From: an uncultured Alphaproteobacteria bacterium | GTDB taxonomy: Bacteria; Pseudomonadota; Alphaproteobacteria; Rhodobacterales; Rhodobacteraceae | Reading direction: 5' to 3' | Assembly: GCA_902596985.1 (NCBI GenBank) | Contig: CACJWR010000009.1 | Span: 1 to 57,557 of the forward strand | Length of the DNA stretch: 57,557 nt | In this document: piece by piece, positions 8,777 through 16,560 of the stretch | How the letters are laid out: every line of letters starts with the position of its first letter | Position numbering within the stretch: position 1 is the stretch's first letter | Made by a program: the position numbers and the translations under genes | Notes under the pieces: generated by a model | The model's input: only the letters and a program-made list of their open reading frames with translations | Databases searched by the model: none | What the model was told of the DNA's origin: nothing

Positions 8777-9820
8777 ATGGAAAAAATCTTTCTTGATATT
8801 TTAATGCCTGATGATTGGCATGTACATTTACGCGAAGGTGACATGTTATCAAGAGTTTTGCCATTTACCTATGAAAACTTTCGTTCAGCCCTTATTATGC
8901 CCAACTTGGATACTCCTATTACGAATATTTCTTTAGCTGAAAATTATTATAATGAGATCTGTAAGCAGATTCCGAGGGGAGCAGAGTTTACCCCAAATAT
9001 GACACTCTATTTAACAAATCATTTGAGCAAAGAGGAGATCAAAAAAGTTAGCACTCACGAACATATAAAGGCCATCAAGATGTACCCAAAAGGAGCGACA
9101 ACCAATTCAGACTCCGGGATATCTGATTTTAAAGATTTCTATAACTTGTTTGAAGTGATGGAAGAAAGTGGCGTCATACTATCTATACATGGTGAGGTCA
9201 CAGATGAAAAGGTTGATGTATTTGAACGAGAGAGCGTTTTTATTGAAAAAGTTTTGACAAAAATAATCAAGCAATTTCCAGGTTTAAAAATAGTTTTAGA
9301 GCATATCACTTCTGCGGATGCAGTAAAATTCATAAACGAACAGAGTATGGTTGCAGCAACAATCACCATTCATCACTTGATGGTAAATAGAAACATAATG
9401 CTTTCAAAGGGAATAAGACCAGATTTTTATTGTGCACCAATATTAAAAACGGAATATGATCGGCTTGCTCTAGTGCAAGCTGCAACATCAGGTAACTGTA
9501 AATTTTTTCTTGGTACAGACAGCGCTCCTCATGTAGAGGGTAAAAAAATAGCCTCTTGTGGATGTGCTGGAATATTTAGCAGTCCTCTTGCAATTCCACT
9601 TTTGATACAGTTATTCGAAGAACATCGATCTTTAACGAAAATTGAACCCTTTGTGTCTAGAAATGGTCGTGCGTTTTATGGCTTAAGACAACATAAAGAT
9701 AGGGTAAGATATGTAAAAAGGCCCAAATCGATAGAAGTGATAAAAGATATCAAGACCAGTGACGGGAAAATAACGGTCTTTAACCCTTATAGTGAAATTT
9801 ATTGGGAAAAAGAAAATTAA
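8777..9820 (+). CDS. pyrC: Dihydroorotase (type II, PyrC)
   Basis: 347 residues, the length of the compact Gram-negative PyrC family. Metal and catalytic residues are all visible: H15 and H17 in DDWHVHLRE, the carbamylated lysine K101 in AIKMYPKGATT, H138 in SIHGE, H176 in LEHITS and D248 in GTDSAPH. It interconverts carbamoyl-aspartate and dihydroorotate in pyrimidine synthesis. pyrE follows 18 bases later on the same strand and catalyses a later step of the same pathway, so the two form an operon. No Shine-Dalgarno sequence is apparent before the ATG. Confidence 0.96.
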   Translation: MEKIFLDILMPDDWHVHLREGDMLSRVLPFTYENFRSALIMPNLDTPITNISLAENYYNEICKQIPRGAEFTPNMTLYLTNHLSKEEIKKVSTHEHIKAIKMYPKGATTNSDSGISDFKDFYNLFEVMEESGVILSIHGEVTDEKVDVFERESVFIEKVLTKIIKQFPGLKIVLEHITSADAVKFINEQSMVAATITIHHLMVNRNIMLSKGIRPDFYCAPILKTEYDRLALVQAATSGNCKFFLGTDSAPHVEGKKIASCGCAGIFSSPLAIPLLIQLFEEHRSLTKIEPFVSRNGRAFYGLRQHKDRVRYVKRPKSIEVIKDIKTSDGKITVFNPYSEIYWEKEN

Positions 9821-9838
9821 TATGTTTTGTGAGGAAAA

Positions 9839-10510
9839 ATGAACAAAAATAAACGATCGAGCAACACCGCAAAAATTCTCATCGATATTGGAGCAATTAA
9901 CTTTAGCCTGGGCACACCTTTTAGACTGTCTTCTGGTTTTTTGTCGCCAAGCTACATCGACTGCAGAAAGATTATTGCATACCCATCAGCTTTCAAATCA
10001 ATTACAGATATGATGATAGATACCATCAAATCCGATATGGATTCCCAATCTCCAGATTATATCATAGGTGGCGAGACTGCAGGAATACCATTTGGCGCAG
10101 TTATAGCAGAAAAAATGGGGCTACCGTTATCTTATGTGAGGAAAAAAGCAAAGGACTATGGAAAAAATAAATTGATTGAAGGGGATGTTTTTAAAGAAAA
10201 GAATAGCTTACTTGTAGAAGACCTAATGACAGATGGAAAATCCAAAATAAATTTTGTCGAAAATATCCGATCGCAAGGTATTCAGTGCAATCTCAGTTTG
10301 GTTGTCTTCAGGTACAACATATTTAAGGAAGCTGACAATTCAATGAAAAGAAATAATATAAAAGTATATCATCTAACTGATTGGGAAGAAGTATATAACC
10401 AAATGCGTTTGATGAATACTTTTGAAACTAGCATTCTTTTAGAAATAAGAAAATTTTTAGATGATCCTGTTGCTTGGTCCAACTATAAAAACGGGATAAA
10501 AAAATTGTAA
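9839..10510 (+). CDS. pyrE: Orotate phosphoribosyltransferase
   Basis: 223 residues. The PRPP-binding motif appears as LLVEDLMTDGKSK (about residues 115-128) and the preceding segment IIGGETAGIPFGA plus YVRKKAKDYG is typical of orotate phosphoribosyltransferases. It transfers ribose-5-phosphate from PRPP to orotate to give OMP. TDG replaces the commoner TTG/TAG in the PRPP loop, which I recall from Rhodobacteraceae PyrE. It is the second gene of a pyrC-pyrE pair, preceded by GAGGAAAA. It converges on olsB with seven bases between the stops. Confidence 0.94.
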   Translation: MNKNKRSSNTAKILIDIGAINFSLGTPFRLSSGFLSPSYIDCRKIIAYPSAFKSITDMMIDTIKSDMDSQSPDYIIGGETAGIPFGAVIAEKMGLPLSYVRKKAKDYGKNKLIEGDVFKEKNSLLVEDLMTDGKSKINFVENIRSQGIQCNLSLVVFRYNIFKEADNSMKRNNIKVYHLTDWEEVYNQMRLMNTFETSILLEIRKFLDDPVAWSNYKNGIKKL

Positions 10511-10517
10511 ATTAAAG

Positions 10518-11204
10518 CTAAAAATTTCTTTTACCGTTTAAATCCAGATAAGTAAAAACATGTAAAGTATCTAAGTCTCTGTCAATCACCGCATGATCTG
10601 AGACTTTACCACCGAGCCTAAGGTAAAACTTCAATAAAGGAGGCAAAAAATTATTATCCATTTTTTGCTTATGCGAACCAATAATTGTTCTAATATCTAA
10701 AATGCTATTTGATTTCTTTGTGATTGACAATTTTGGTCCTGCAAGCTGGTTTTTTTTTAATGCTCTCAAAGAAGCCAAATGCTTTGGGTTGTTTGCTCCG
10801 GAAAAGCTGGTACATCCAAATATAAAATCCCTTCGATCACTCGAGATTTGTGAAGCAAGGTATTTAAAGGCAGTCAAAAGTAAAAACGGGTCTTTAGCCG
10901 TCTTATCAACACATAGTCTTCCAATCTCCATAGGTTTGAAAGGTAACCTGGTCAATTGGGTTAAGTCGTAATATTGCGCAGAATAACTGCACAGAATATC
11001 TTTCATGCTCGAAAACGACCTTGATCTAAAAACTAAAACCAACTTATCGTCTTTCTCTTCATCAAATATTAGACAATGGTCAGAAATTTTATCAAACTTG
11101 TCTTCATCCAAACCAGTTTCAGTTCCTCTAAAAACCCTTTGCCTAAATTTTTGGGCTTTCATCCGATTGACATCCGATTGACCAAACTCTATTCGGTATC
11201 TCAT
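10518..11204 (-). CDS. olsB: L-ornithine N-alpha-acyltransferase (ornithine lipid synthesis)
   Basis: 228 residues with the OlsB layout: an N-terminal QKFRQRVF segment, D...FDKISDHCLIFDE, a GNAT-like core with EIGRLCVD, FGCTSF, and the C-terminal signature LPPLLKFYLRLGGKVSD plus HAVIDRDLDTLHVF. OlsB attaches a 3-hydroxyacyl group from ACP to ornithine, giving lyso-ornithine lipid; OlsA then completes the phosphorus-free membrane lipid. olsA is often next to olsB, but here the next gene is msrB, transcribed divergently. Marine bacteria use such lipids to spare phosphate. No Pho-box-like element is evident in the short upstream gap. Confidence 0.85.
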   Translation of the reverse strand: MRYRIEFGQSDVNRMKAQKFRQRVFRGTETGLDEDKFDKISDHCLIFDEEKDDKLVLVFRSRSFSSMKDILCSYSAQYYDLTQLTRLPFKPMEIGRLCVDKTAKDPFLLLTAFKYLASQISSDRRDFIFGCTSFSGANNPKHLASLRALKKNQLAGPKLSITKKSNSILDIRTIIGSHKQKMDNNFLPPLLKFYLRLGGKVSDHAVIDRDLDTLHVFTYLDLNGKRNF

Positions 11205-11207
11205 TAT

Positions 11208-11235
11208 TTGATCTTTCCTAAATTGGGACTATAAT
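11208..11235 (+). promoter_or_regulatory. Predicted sigma-70-type promoter for msrB
   Basis: A perfect -10 hexamer TATAAT lies at 11230-11235 with TTGATC (4 of 6 to consensus) at 11208-11213, separated by 16 bases. Transcription would start near 11242, about 27 bases before the msrB ATG. Confidence 0.45.
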
Positions 11236-11268
11236 AGTACCATCAACAACATTATTATATAGTAGCTC

Positions 11269-11631
11269 ATGGAAAATAAAAAGTTATCCCGCATGGCGTA
11301 TGCCGTTACTCAACTAGGTGCGACCGAGCCGCCATTTTCACATCCAGGCTTTCCAAGTGGAGAGGGTAAGTTTCTCTGTGTTTGCTGTTCAAGTGAATTA
11401 TTTTCTTCATTCGACAAGTTTGAAAGTGGTTCAGGATGGCCTAGCTTTAGTAGCCCCTTATCAGACGATACAGTAGCATCAAAAATAGACCTTTCACATG
11501 GAATGAGAAGAATAGAAGTGAATTGTAGTAGCTGTAAAGCACACTTAGGGCATGTTTTTGAAGATGGACCTGCTCCTACTGGTCTGAGGTATTGTATTAA
11601 TGGTGTTGCCTTAAAATTCAGGCCAACTTAA
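11269..11631 (+). CDS. msrB: Peptide methionine-R-sulfoxide reductase
   Basis: 120 residues, a compact MsrB. Two CxxC pairs bind structural zinc (C37/C40 and C86/C89), the substrate-pocket motif SGSGWPSF is at about 53-60, and the catalytic cysteine C109 lies in GLRYCINGVAL. It reduces methionine-R-sulfoxide in oxidised proteins, probably in the cytoplasm because no signal peptide is seen. It stands alone: divergent from olsB and convergent with bamE, whose stop overlaps its own by four bases. Confidence 0.95.
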   Translation: MENKKLSRMAYAVTQLGATEPPFSHPGFPSGEGKFLCVCCSSELFSSFDKFESGSGWPSFSSPLSDDTVASKIDLSHGMRRIEVNCSSCKAHLGHVFEDGPAPTGLRYCINGVALKFRPT

Positions 11632-12095
11632 TCCGGGAGCCTTACGCCGCCAATACCGACATTTGAAAAAAATGTAGCAATCAATGATCTTTGCTCAGCA
11701 TTTAAGGTGGTGGTGTCTGGGTTAACTTGAAGAGACTTTCCATCTTTCAAATTAAACTTTTCAATCTTTTTTAATTTCTTTTTTTTATTAAAGTGGAGGA
11801 CTAAAACATCTCTCGAAATTACTTTGGGTTCAAAAAATAATATTCTATTAGTAACCTGTGAAGAATATATAAATATTTGCTCTTGGTTGCCTAAAATCAA
11901 AGCAGGTTCTCCTAATCTTGATTTTGCCAAAGACAAAGAAGTTTTATTGACTTTAAGTTGATCGACGCTGTCCTGCACCGGCATGTAGCCATTATTGGCT
12001 TTAATTCCCGAACAAGTATTTAGAAAAAAACAAGATAAAACTAAAAGTATAATTTTTTGTTTAAACATTTTAAAATTGTTGATAGATTTTTTCAA
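11628..12095 (-). CDS. bamE: Outer membrane assembly lipoprotein BamE/SmpA-like
   Basis: 155 residues with an N-terminal lipoprotein signal (hydrophobic run about 13-25, LNTC with C28 as the lipidated cysteine). The mature part contains KSRLGEPALI, matching the start of the SmpA/OmlA fold, and a beta-rich tail. BamE is a small accessory lipoprotein of the beta-barrel assembly machine; bamD is also present in this window. Its place divergent from yceD-rpmF-plsX is the standard alphaproteobacterial arrangement. A second ATG at 12068 (residue 10) gives an equally good signal peptide and would widen the divergent gap to 52 bases. The lipobox has T at -1, weaker than the usual G or A. Confidence 0.8.
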   Translation of the reverse strand: MKKSINNFKMFKQKIILLVLSCFFLNTCSGIKANNGYMPVQDSVDQLKVNKTSLSLAKSRLGEPALILGNQEQIFIYSSQVTNRILFFEPKVISRDVLVLHFNKKKKLKKIEKFNLKDGKSLQVNPDTTTLNAEQRSLIATFFSNVGIGGVRLPD

Positions 12096-12120
12096 ACTTT
12101 CGATAACTTAATGATATATC

Positions 12121-12651
12121 ATGAAAGAAATACAGGAAATAGATAATTTCTCTTACATAATCTCACTAGAACAAATTCAAAGAGACATTGAACACGAATT
12201 TCACCTTGTTTGTTCCAAGGATGCTCTGAGGGAATTGCCTAAAAGATTAAACGTTACAGAGGCAAAAAAGGCGAGCTTTAACGGGTATTTAAAATTACAA
12301 GTAGCAAACCAAATATTCTTATGTGGCACGGTAAAAGCAAAACTTATACAACCTTGCTCTATAACACTTGAACCTGTGGTAACGACTATATACAAACGAC
12401 TTGCAAGAACATTTTTTTTTGGAGCAAACGAAAATAAACCAATGAAAAAGAGCGTTTTCGAGCTCACTGAACAATCATTTGATAACGATGTTATTCTAGA
12501 TGAAATTAATCTAGGCGACGTATTAATGGAAACCATCAGCCTCGAAACACCTGATTATCCAAAAAAGTCTGGAGCATCTATAAGTTTAACCCGAACAGAA
12601 AGTATAGATAAGGAAAATCCTTTTTCTATTTTGAGTAAACTCAAAAAGTAA
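12121..12651 (+). CDS. DUF177 family protein (YceD-like)
   Basis: 176 residues. The middle segment FLCGTVKAKLIQPCSITLEPV carries the family's single conserved cysteine, and the acidic VILDEINLGDVLMETISLETPDYP stretch is the DUF177 signature. YceD-type proteins are linked to 23S rRNA accumulation and are nearly always encoded just before rpmF, as here (80 bases). The biochemical role is not established. The gene is divergent from bamE with only 25 bases between the annotated starts. Confidence 0.87.
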   Translation: MKEIQEIDNFSYIISLEQIQRDIEHEFHLVCSKDALRELPKRLNVTEAKKASFNGYLKLQVANQIFLCGTVKAKLIQPCSITLEPVVTTIYKRLARTFFFGANENKPMKKSVFELTEQSFDNDVILDEINLGDVLMETISLETPDYPKKSGASISLTRTESIDKENPFSILSKLKK

Positions 12652-12665
12652 TAACAAGATTTTAC

Positions 12666-12693
12666 TTGCGCTATTTTCAATTTTGCTTATGGT
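12666..12693 (+). promoter_or_regulatory. Possible promoter for rpmF-plsX
   Basis: TTGCGC at 12666-12671 and TATGGT at 12688-12693 are spaced by 16 bases in the 79-base gap between yceD and rpmF. Each matches the sigma-70 consensus only partly, so this is tentative; read-through from yceD is also expected. Confidence 0.3.
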
Positions 12694-12730
12694 GCGTTGA
12701 AGAAACTCAACAATACTATGAGGAATCCAC

Positions 12731-12946
12731 ATGGGCGTGCCTAAGAGTAAAATTACGAGATCGAAAAGAGGTTTGAGAAGAGCGCACGACGGAATTATAT
12801 CCCGCCAATACGGAGAATGTAGCAATTGTGGGGAACTTAAGTTATCTCATCATGTATGTGGTGCATGCGGTTATTATGGTTCTGGAAACAAACAGAGAAG
12901 AGTAATAAATAAAATTGAATCCGAAGTTGGTGATGACGAAGATTGA
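12731..12946 (+). CDS. rpmF: 50S ribosomal protein L32
   Basis: 71 residues. The start [20 protein letters not shown] is the L32 N-terminus, followed by a zinc ribbon with C30, C33, C43 and C46. All four cysteines are kept, so this is the zinc-binding form. A TATGAGGAATCC stretch directly before the ATG provides the ribosome site. It lies between yceD and plsX as in most Proteobacteria. Confidence 0.97.
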   Translation: MGVPKSKITRSKRGLRRAHDGIISRQYGECSNCGELKLSHHVCGACGYYGSGNKQRRVINKIESEVGDDED

Positions 12947-12981
12947 CGTTATTTAGCTAGATTAGGTATACCTGAAAGCTA

Positions 12982-13980
12982 ATGATAAGAGATAATAAAA
13001 TCACTCTCTCAGTTGATTGTATGGGAGGAGATAACTCTGTAGATGATATTATCGGAGGAGTGAAGCAGTTTTGTTCCGAAAACACCAATGATACCTTGCT
13101 TTTGCATGGCGATAAAAAAGCTCTGTCCAGAGCACTTGATAGATATCCCGAAATAAAAAAGATGTGTAAGATAAGGCACTGTTACAAAGTAATCCAAATG
13201 GGGGATAAACCTTCTCAATCAATTAGGGGAGGGAAAAACTCAAGTATGTGGAATTCAATAGAAAGTGTTAAATCATCCAAAGCAGAGGTCGCAATTTCAT
13301 GTGGGAATACTGGATCTTTAATGGCTATTTCAACTCTACTTTTGAGAAAACTTCCTGATGTTAAAAGACCCGCCATCGCTATCTTTTGGCCTTCAACCTC
13401 TGACCAAGGTTTTAATGTTGTTCTAGACGCTGGAGCTGATATCAAGGCACAGCCATCCGATCTGCTCGCTTACTCTAACTTCGGCTCAGATATATTTTCC
13501 AAAGTTTTTAACACACAACAGGTCAAAGTGGGATTATTGAACGTTGGTACGGAAACACATAAAGGGAATGAACAGTTGAGAAAAACATCTGAGCTCTTTA
13601 CAGAAACTTTCACAGATGGAGTAATTGAGTACGTTGGGTTCGTAGAAGGCAGCGATTTTTCTTCTGATAAAGCTAATGTAATAGTGACCGACGGTTTTAG
13701 TGGAAACATCGCTTTAAAAACAGCTGAAGGTACGGCAACTTTAATTAAAAAATTTTTCTTAGATGAGTTTAGTTCATCTATATCTGGAATATTCATGGGT
13801 CTCCTAATGAAAAAAAAGCTTAGGCGACTCAAAGAAAGAATGGACCCAAGAACTCTTAATGGAGGGGTCTTTGTTGGTTTAAACGGTCTAGTAATAAAAT
13901 CCCACGGTAGTTCTGACTCCAAAAGCTTTTACTCGGCGTTAAAACTAGCAAAGAATATGTGTAAAACAAAATCCGCCTAG
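12982..13980 (+). CDS. plsX: Phosphate acyltransferase PlsX
   Basis: 332 residues. Family blocks seen are LSVDCMGGDNS near the start, SCGNTGSLMAIS, LDAGAD, NVGTETHKGNE, and TDGFSGNIALKTAEG. PlsX makes acyl-phosphate from acyl-ACP for PlsY in phospholipid synthesis. In most alphaproteobacteria plsX is followed by fabH and then ihfA; here ihfA follows directly after 65 bases with no fabH. The ATG at 12982 directly precedes the conserved core. Confidence 0.95.
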   Translation: MIRDNKITLSVDCMGGDNSVDDIIGGVKQFCSENTNDTLLLHGDKKALSRALDRYPEIKKMCKIRHCYKVIQMGDKPSQSIRGGKNSSMWNSIESVKSSKAEVAISCGNTGSLMAISTLLLRKLPDVKRPAIAIFWPSTSDQGFNVVLDAGADIKAQPSDLLAYSNFGSDIFSKVFNTQQVKVGLLNVGTETHKGNEQLRKTSELFTETFTDGVIEYVGFVEGSDFSSDKANVIVTDGFSGNIALKTAEGTATLIKKFFLDEFSSSISGIFMGLLMKKKLRRLKERMDPRTLNGGVFVGLNGLVIKSHGSSDSKSFYSALKLAKNMCKTKSA

Positions 13981-13999
13981 CTTACCGGAAAAACTTAAG

Positions 14000-14040
14000 T
14001 TGACATCACAATAATACTTAAATTAATTTGTAAGGGGAGG
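14000..14040 (+). promoter_or_regulatory. Predicted promoter and strong ribosome site for ihfA
   Basis: A perfect -35 hexamer TTGACA lies at 14000-14005; a weak -10 (TTAATT, 14023-14028) follows at 17 bases. The Shine-Dalgarno AAGGGGAGG at 14032-14040 sits five bases before the ihfA ATG and is one of the strongest in the window, which suits an abundant DNA-binding protein. Confidence 0.45.
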
Positions 14041-14045
14041 TTAAG

Positions 14046-14348
14046 ATGGTACGCAGAACATTAACTCGCCAAGATATTAGTGAAGCACTTTTTCGACATG
14101 TAGGGCTATCAAAACATGAATCTGCCCATATGTTAGAGACTGTTTTGGACCAGATATCGAATGCATTAATTGATGGTAAAAGTGTGAAACTTTCGTCATT
14201 TGGTACTTTTACACCAAGACAAAAACGGGAAAGGATTGGCAGAAATCCGAAAACTGGAGTAGCGGCTACTATAAATGCTCGGAAAGTGATAACCTTCAAA
14301 CCCTCCAAATTGATGAAAGAGCGCATTAACAAGTCTGAGAAAAATTGA
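14046..14348 (+). CDS. ihfA: Integration host factor subunit alpha
   Basis: 100 residues of the HU/IHF fold. The [11 protein letters not shown] start, the dimer core (VKLSSFGTF) and the DNA-binding arm with the intercalating proline in IGRNPKTG identify IHF; the start and the genomic setting beside a MerR-like gene point to the alpha subunit. With IhfB (not in this window) it bends DNA at specific sites. A strong Shine-Dalgarno lies five bases upstream. Its stop overlaps the TTG start of the next gene. Confidence 0.93.
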   Translation: MVRRTLTRQDISEALFRHVGLSKHESAHMLETVLDQISNALIDGKSVKLSSFGTFTPRQKRERIGRNPKTGVAATINARKVITFKPSKLMKERINKSEKN

Positions 14349-14812
14349 GCACAAAATTTGATACCCAAAAAGCACCTAGAGCTTTTCGCACCATATCTGA
14401 GGTGGCTGGAGAATTAGAGTTGCAACCATATGTAATTCGCTTCTGGGAAAGCCAGTTTAAACAAATAAAACCCATGAGGGGCAAGGGGGGGCGAAGATAT
14501 TATAGACCCAGAGACATTGATTTTCTAAGAGGCGTTAAAACCCTACTCCATGGGAAAAATTTTACGATAAAGAAGGTTAAAGAGACGATTATAAAAAAAG
14601 GTAAAGAGTTTATAGTTACTCGACCAAATGAGGTAATAGATGACTACTTAGCCGTTGAAAAACAAAAAATACAAATTAACTTCAACCATACTGGGAAAAG
14701 GACGATACATATCAAAAGCCTTTCTAGTGAAGAGAAAAAGCTCGAGATTTATTCCCTAATAGCATCTTTAAATAAGTTACGAGACGAAATGATAGCTAGA
14801 AAAAATATTTGA
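14345..14812 (+). CDS. MerR family transcriptional regulator
   Basis: 155 residues. A winged-helix MerR domain covers about residues 14-85 ([20 protein letters not shown], then [18 protein letters not shown]), followed by a lysine-rich C-terminal tail with no visible ligand-binding cysteines or effector domain. The gene overlaps ihfA by four bases and starts with TTG, so translation is coupled to IHF. Pairing of a MerR-like regulator with ihfA is widespread in alphaproteobacteria; the targets are not known to me. tRNA-Pro follows seven bases after the stop. Confidence 0.87.
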   Translation: MSTKFDTQKAPRAFRTISEVAGELELQPYVIRFWESQFKQIKPMRGKGGRRYYRPRDIDFLRGVKTLLHGKNFTIKKVKETIIKKGKEFIVTRPNEVIDDYLAVEKQKIQINFNHTGKRTIHIKSLSSEEKKLEIYSLIASLNKLRDEMIARKNI

Positions 14813-14819
14813 TTAACAG

Positions 14820-14896
14820 CGGGCTATGGCGCAGTCTGGTAGCGCGTTCGTCTGGGGGACGAAAGGTCGTGAGTTCAAATCTCGCTAGCCCGACCA
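14820..14896 (+). tRNA. tRNA-Pro (anticodon GGG)
   Basis: A full cloverleaf of 77 bases: acceptor arms CGGGCTA (14820-14826) and TAGCCCG (14886-14892), D arm GCGC...GCGC, anticodon stem TTCGT/ACGAA (14847-14851, 14859-14863) with loop CTGGGGG giving anticodon GGG at 14854-14856, and T arm GTGAG-TTCAAAT-CTCGC. Discriminator A and an encoded CCA end the gene. It is embedded between merR and dcd on the same strand, with four bases between its CCA and the dcd start. Confidence 0.97.
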
Positions 14897-14900
14897 ACAA

Positions 14901-16007
14901 ATGAGTAAATTAATGCTTTTTAAAAGAAAAGGGGCTCTTCCCGCGGAGCAAATAAAAGCTTTACAAGAACGATCATCTATAAAGTGTCTACGACCCTTAG
15001 CGGACAACCAAATCCAACCTGCTAGTATGGACTTACGACTTTCTAAAAAGTGTTGGGAAGTTGAAGCTTCATTTTTACCTGGACACAAGAAAACTGTCAG
15101 ACAAAAGCTATCTAAATTAAAAAAGAGGGAGATAGATATTGGTGACTTTAGGACACTTGTAAAGGGCAGAATTTATATAATACAAATACAGGAAGAATTA
15201 TGTTTGCCAGGTAACATTTCGGCGGTAGCTAATGCCAAAAGTTCAACTGGAAGATTAGACATATTGACACGATTGATCTCCGATAAATCTAGCTGCTTTG
15301 ATCGACTCAGAAAGGGTTATAAAGGCAAAGTTTATGTGGAAATAGCTCCCATATCTTTTTCAATAACAATCAAGGAAGGGATAACATTAAACCAGCTACG
15401 ATTCCATAACGAGCAACAAATTATTACCGACCGACAACTAGAAAAGCTAAATACTAAATTTAATATTGTAGAAAATGCAACGCAGATTGATAACGGCATT
15501 ACAATCTCTGTAAATTTAAAGGGTAAAGAAAATGAACCAATTGGCTTTAAAGCGAGAAAAAGTTGCCCAGCAATTAATTTAAGTAAGCTTAACTTCTATA
15601 AAGTGGAAACTTTTTGGGAAAGACTATTCTCAAAAAAGGGTTATATAACTTTAGTACCAGGCGCATTTTATATACTTAGAAGTAAAGAGTACATTACCAT
15701 CCCACCTCAGACAGCTGCTGAGATGGTTCCTTACGAAGTCAGGATGGGAGAGTTTCGCGTACATTATGCTGGTTTTTTTGATCCTGGTTTTGGTTTCACA
15801 AAAAATACTGTGGACAGGCGCTCGAAGGCTGTACTTGAAATTAGGTGTCACGAAACCCCATTTATACTGGAAGATAGTCAGATTATTGGTAAACTAATAT
15901 ACGAGACACTATCTAGCATGCCAAGTGCAATGTATGGAGAAATAATTGGTTCTAACTACCAGGGACAATCACTTAAGTTATCAAAGCATTTTAAAGATTG
16001 GCAGTAG
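14901..16007 (+). CDS. dcd: dCTP deaminase, tandem-domain form
   Basis: 368 residues, about twice the length of a normal dCTP deaminase. The N-terminal unit contains IQPASMDLRL and ANAKSSTGRLDI; the second unit ends with HYAGFFDPGFGF and LEIRCHETPFIL, the dUTPase/Dcd barrel motifs. This is the duplicated Dcd form I know from alphaproteobacteria; it supplies dUTP for dTTP synthesis. The ATG at 14901 is only four bases after the tRNA-Pro CCA and has no Shine-Dalgarno sequence; a second ATG at 14913 (residue 5) also lacks one. Processing of the tRNA would leave an almost leaderless mRNA. It converges on scpB with one base between the stops. Confidence 0.87.
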   Translation: MSKLMLFKRKGALPAEQIKALQERSSIKCLRPLADNQIQPASMDLRLSKKCWEVEASFLPGHKKTVRQKLSKLKKREIDIGDFRTLVKGRIYIIQIQEELCLPGNISAVANAKSSTGRLDILTRLISDKSSCFDRLRKGYKGKVYVEIAPISFSITIKEGITLNQLRFHNEQQIITDRQLEKLNTKFNIVENATQIDNGITISVNLKGKENEPIGFKARKSCPAINLSKLNFYKVETFWERLFSKKGYITLVPGAFYILRSKEYITIPPQTAAEMVPYEVRMGEFRVHYAGFFDPGFGFTKNTVDRRSKAVLEIRCHETPFILEDSQIIGKLIYETLSSMPSAMYGEIIGSNYQGQSLKLSKHFKDWQ

Positions 16008-16008
16008 G

Positions 16009-16560
16009 CTAATCTCGGTTTAAATTTTTTACGGATAACCCAAGATCCCTAAGTTCCTTAACCCCTGGGAGATCCTTTAGACTACTTAAATCAAAATAAT
16101 CGAGGAACTTATCGGTTATTTGGAAAGTCACAGGACGGCCTGGACTTGATTTCCTTCTACCAAATTTTATCCATTCTAAATCCATCAATAGGTCAATTGT
16201 ACCGGACCCTACACTAACGCCTCTTATTTCTTCTATTTCTAGCTTAGTAACTGGTTGATGATATGCTACGATAGCTAACGTTTCTCTTGCTGCCCTTGAT
16301 AAGCTCTTTCTAGCAACCATTTTCTTAACGAATAGATGATCTAGATCCTTAGCAGTTCGTAAAGCAATTGAATTACCGACGCGTTTTAAATTAACACCTC
16401 TTGTTTCATAATGTTTTTGAAGTGTTTCAATTATAGACTCTATATCCGCATTTTGAGGCAAATTTTTCTTTAAATCCTTAATAGAAAGTGGCTCTGAGGA
16501 AGTAAATAATAATGCTTCAACAACCCTCTCCATTTCTTGTTGGTTCAAAGAGAATTCCAT
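16009..16560 (-). CDS. scpB: Segregation and condensation protein B
   Basis: 183 residues with two winged-helix units: MERVVEALLFTSSEPLS at the start and AARETLAIVAYHQPVTKLEIEEIRG in the middle, followed by GRRKSSPGRPV, all ScpB hallmarks. ScpB dimers bind the kleisin ScpA in the SMC condensin complex that organises the chromosome. The ATG shares one base with the scpA stop (TAATG). In many relatives tatABC follows scpB; here the convergent dcd gene lies directly beyond. Confidence 0.95.
   Translation of the reverse strand: MEFSLNQQEMERVVEALLFTSSEPLSIKDLKKNLPQNADIESIIETLQKHYETRGVNLKRVGNSIALRTAKDLDHLFVKKMVARKSLSRAARETLAIVAYHQPVTKLEIEEIRGVSVGSGTIDLLMDLEWIKFGRRKSSPGRPVTFQITDKFLDYFDLSSLKDLPGVKELRDLGLSVKNLNRD

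Noticed and set aside
14820-14896. tRNA-Pro as an integration site
   Set aside because: No integrase, no repeated tRNA 3' end and no shift in composition around it.
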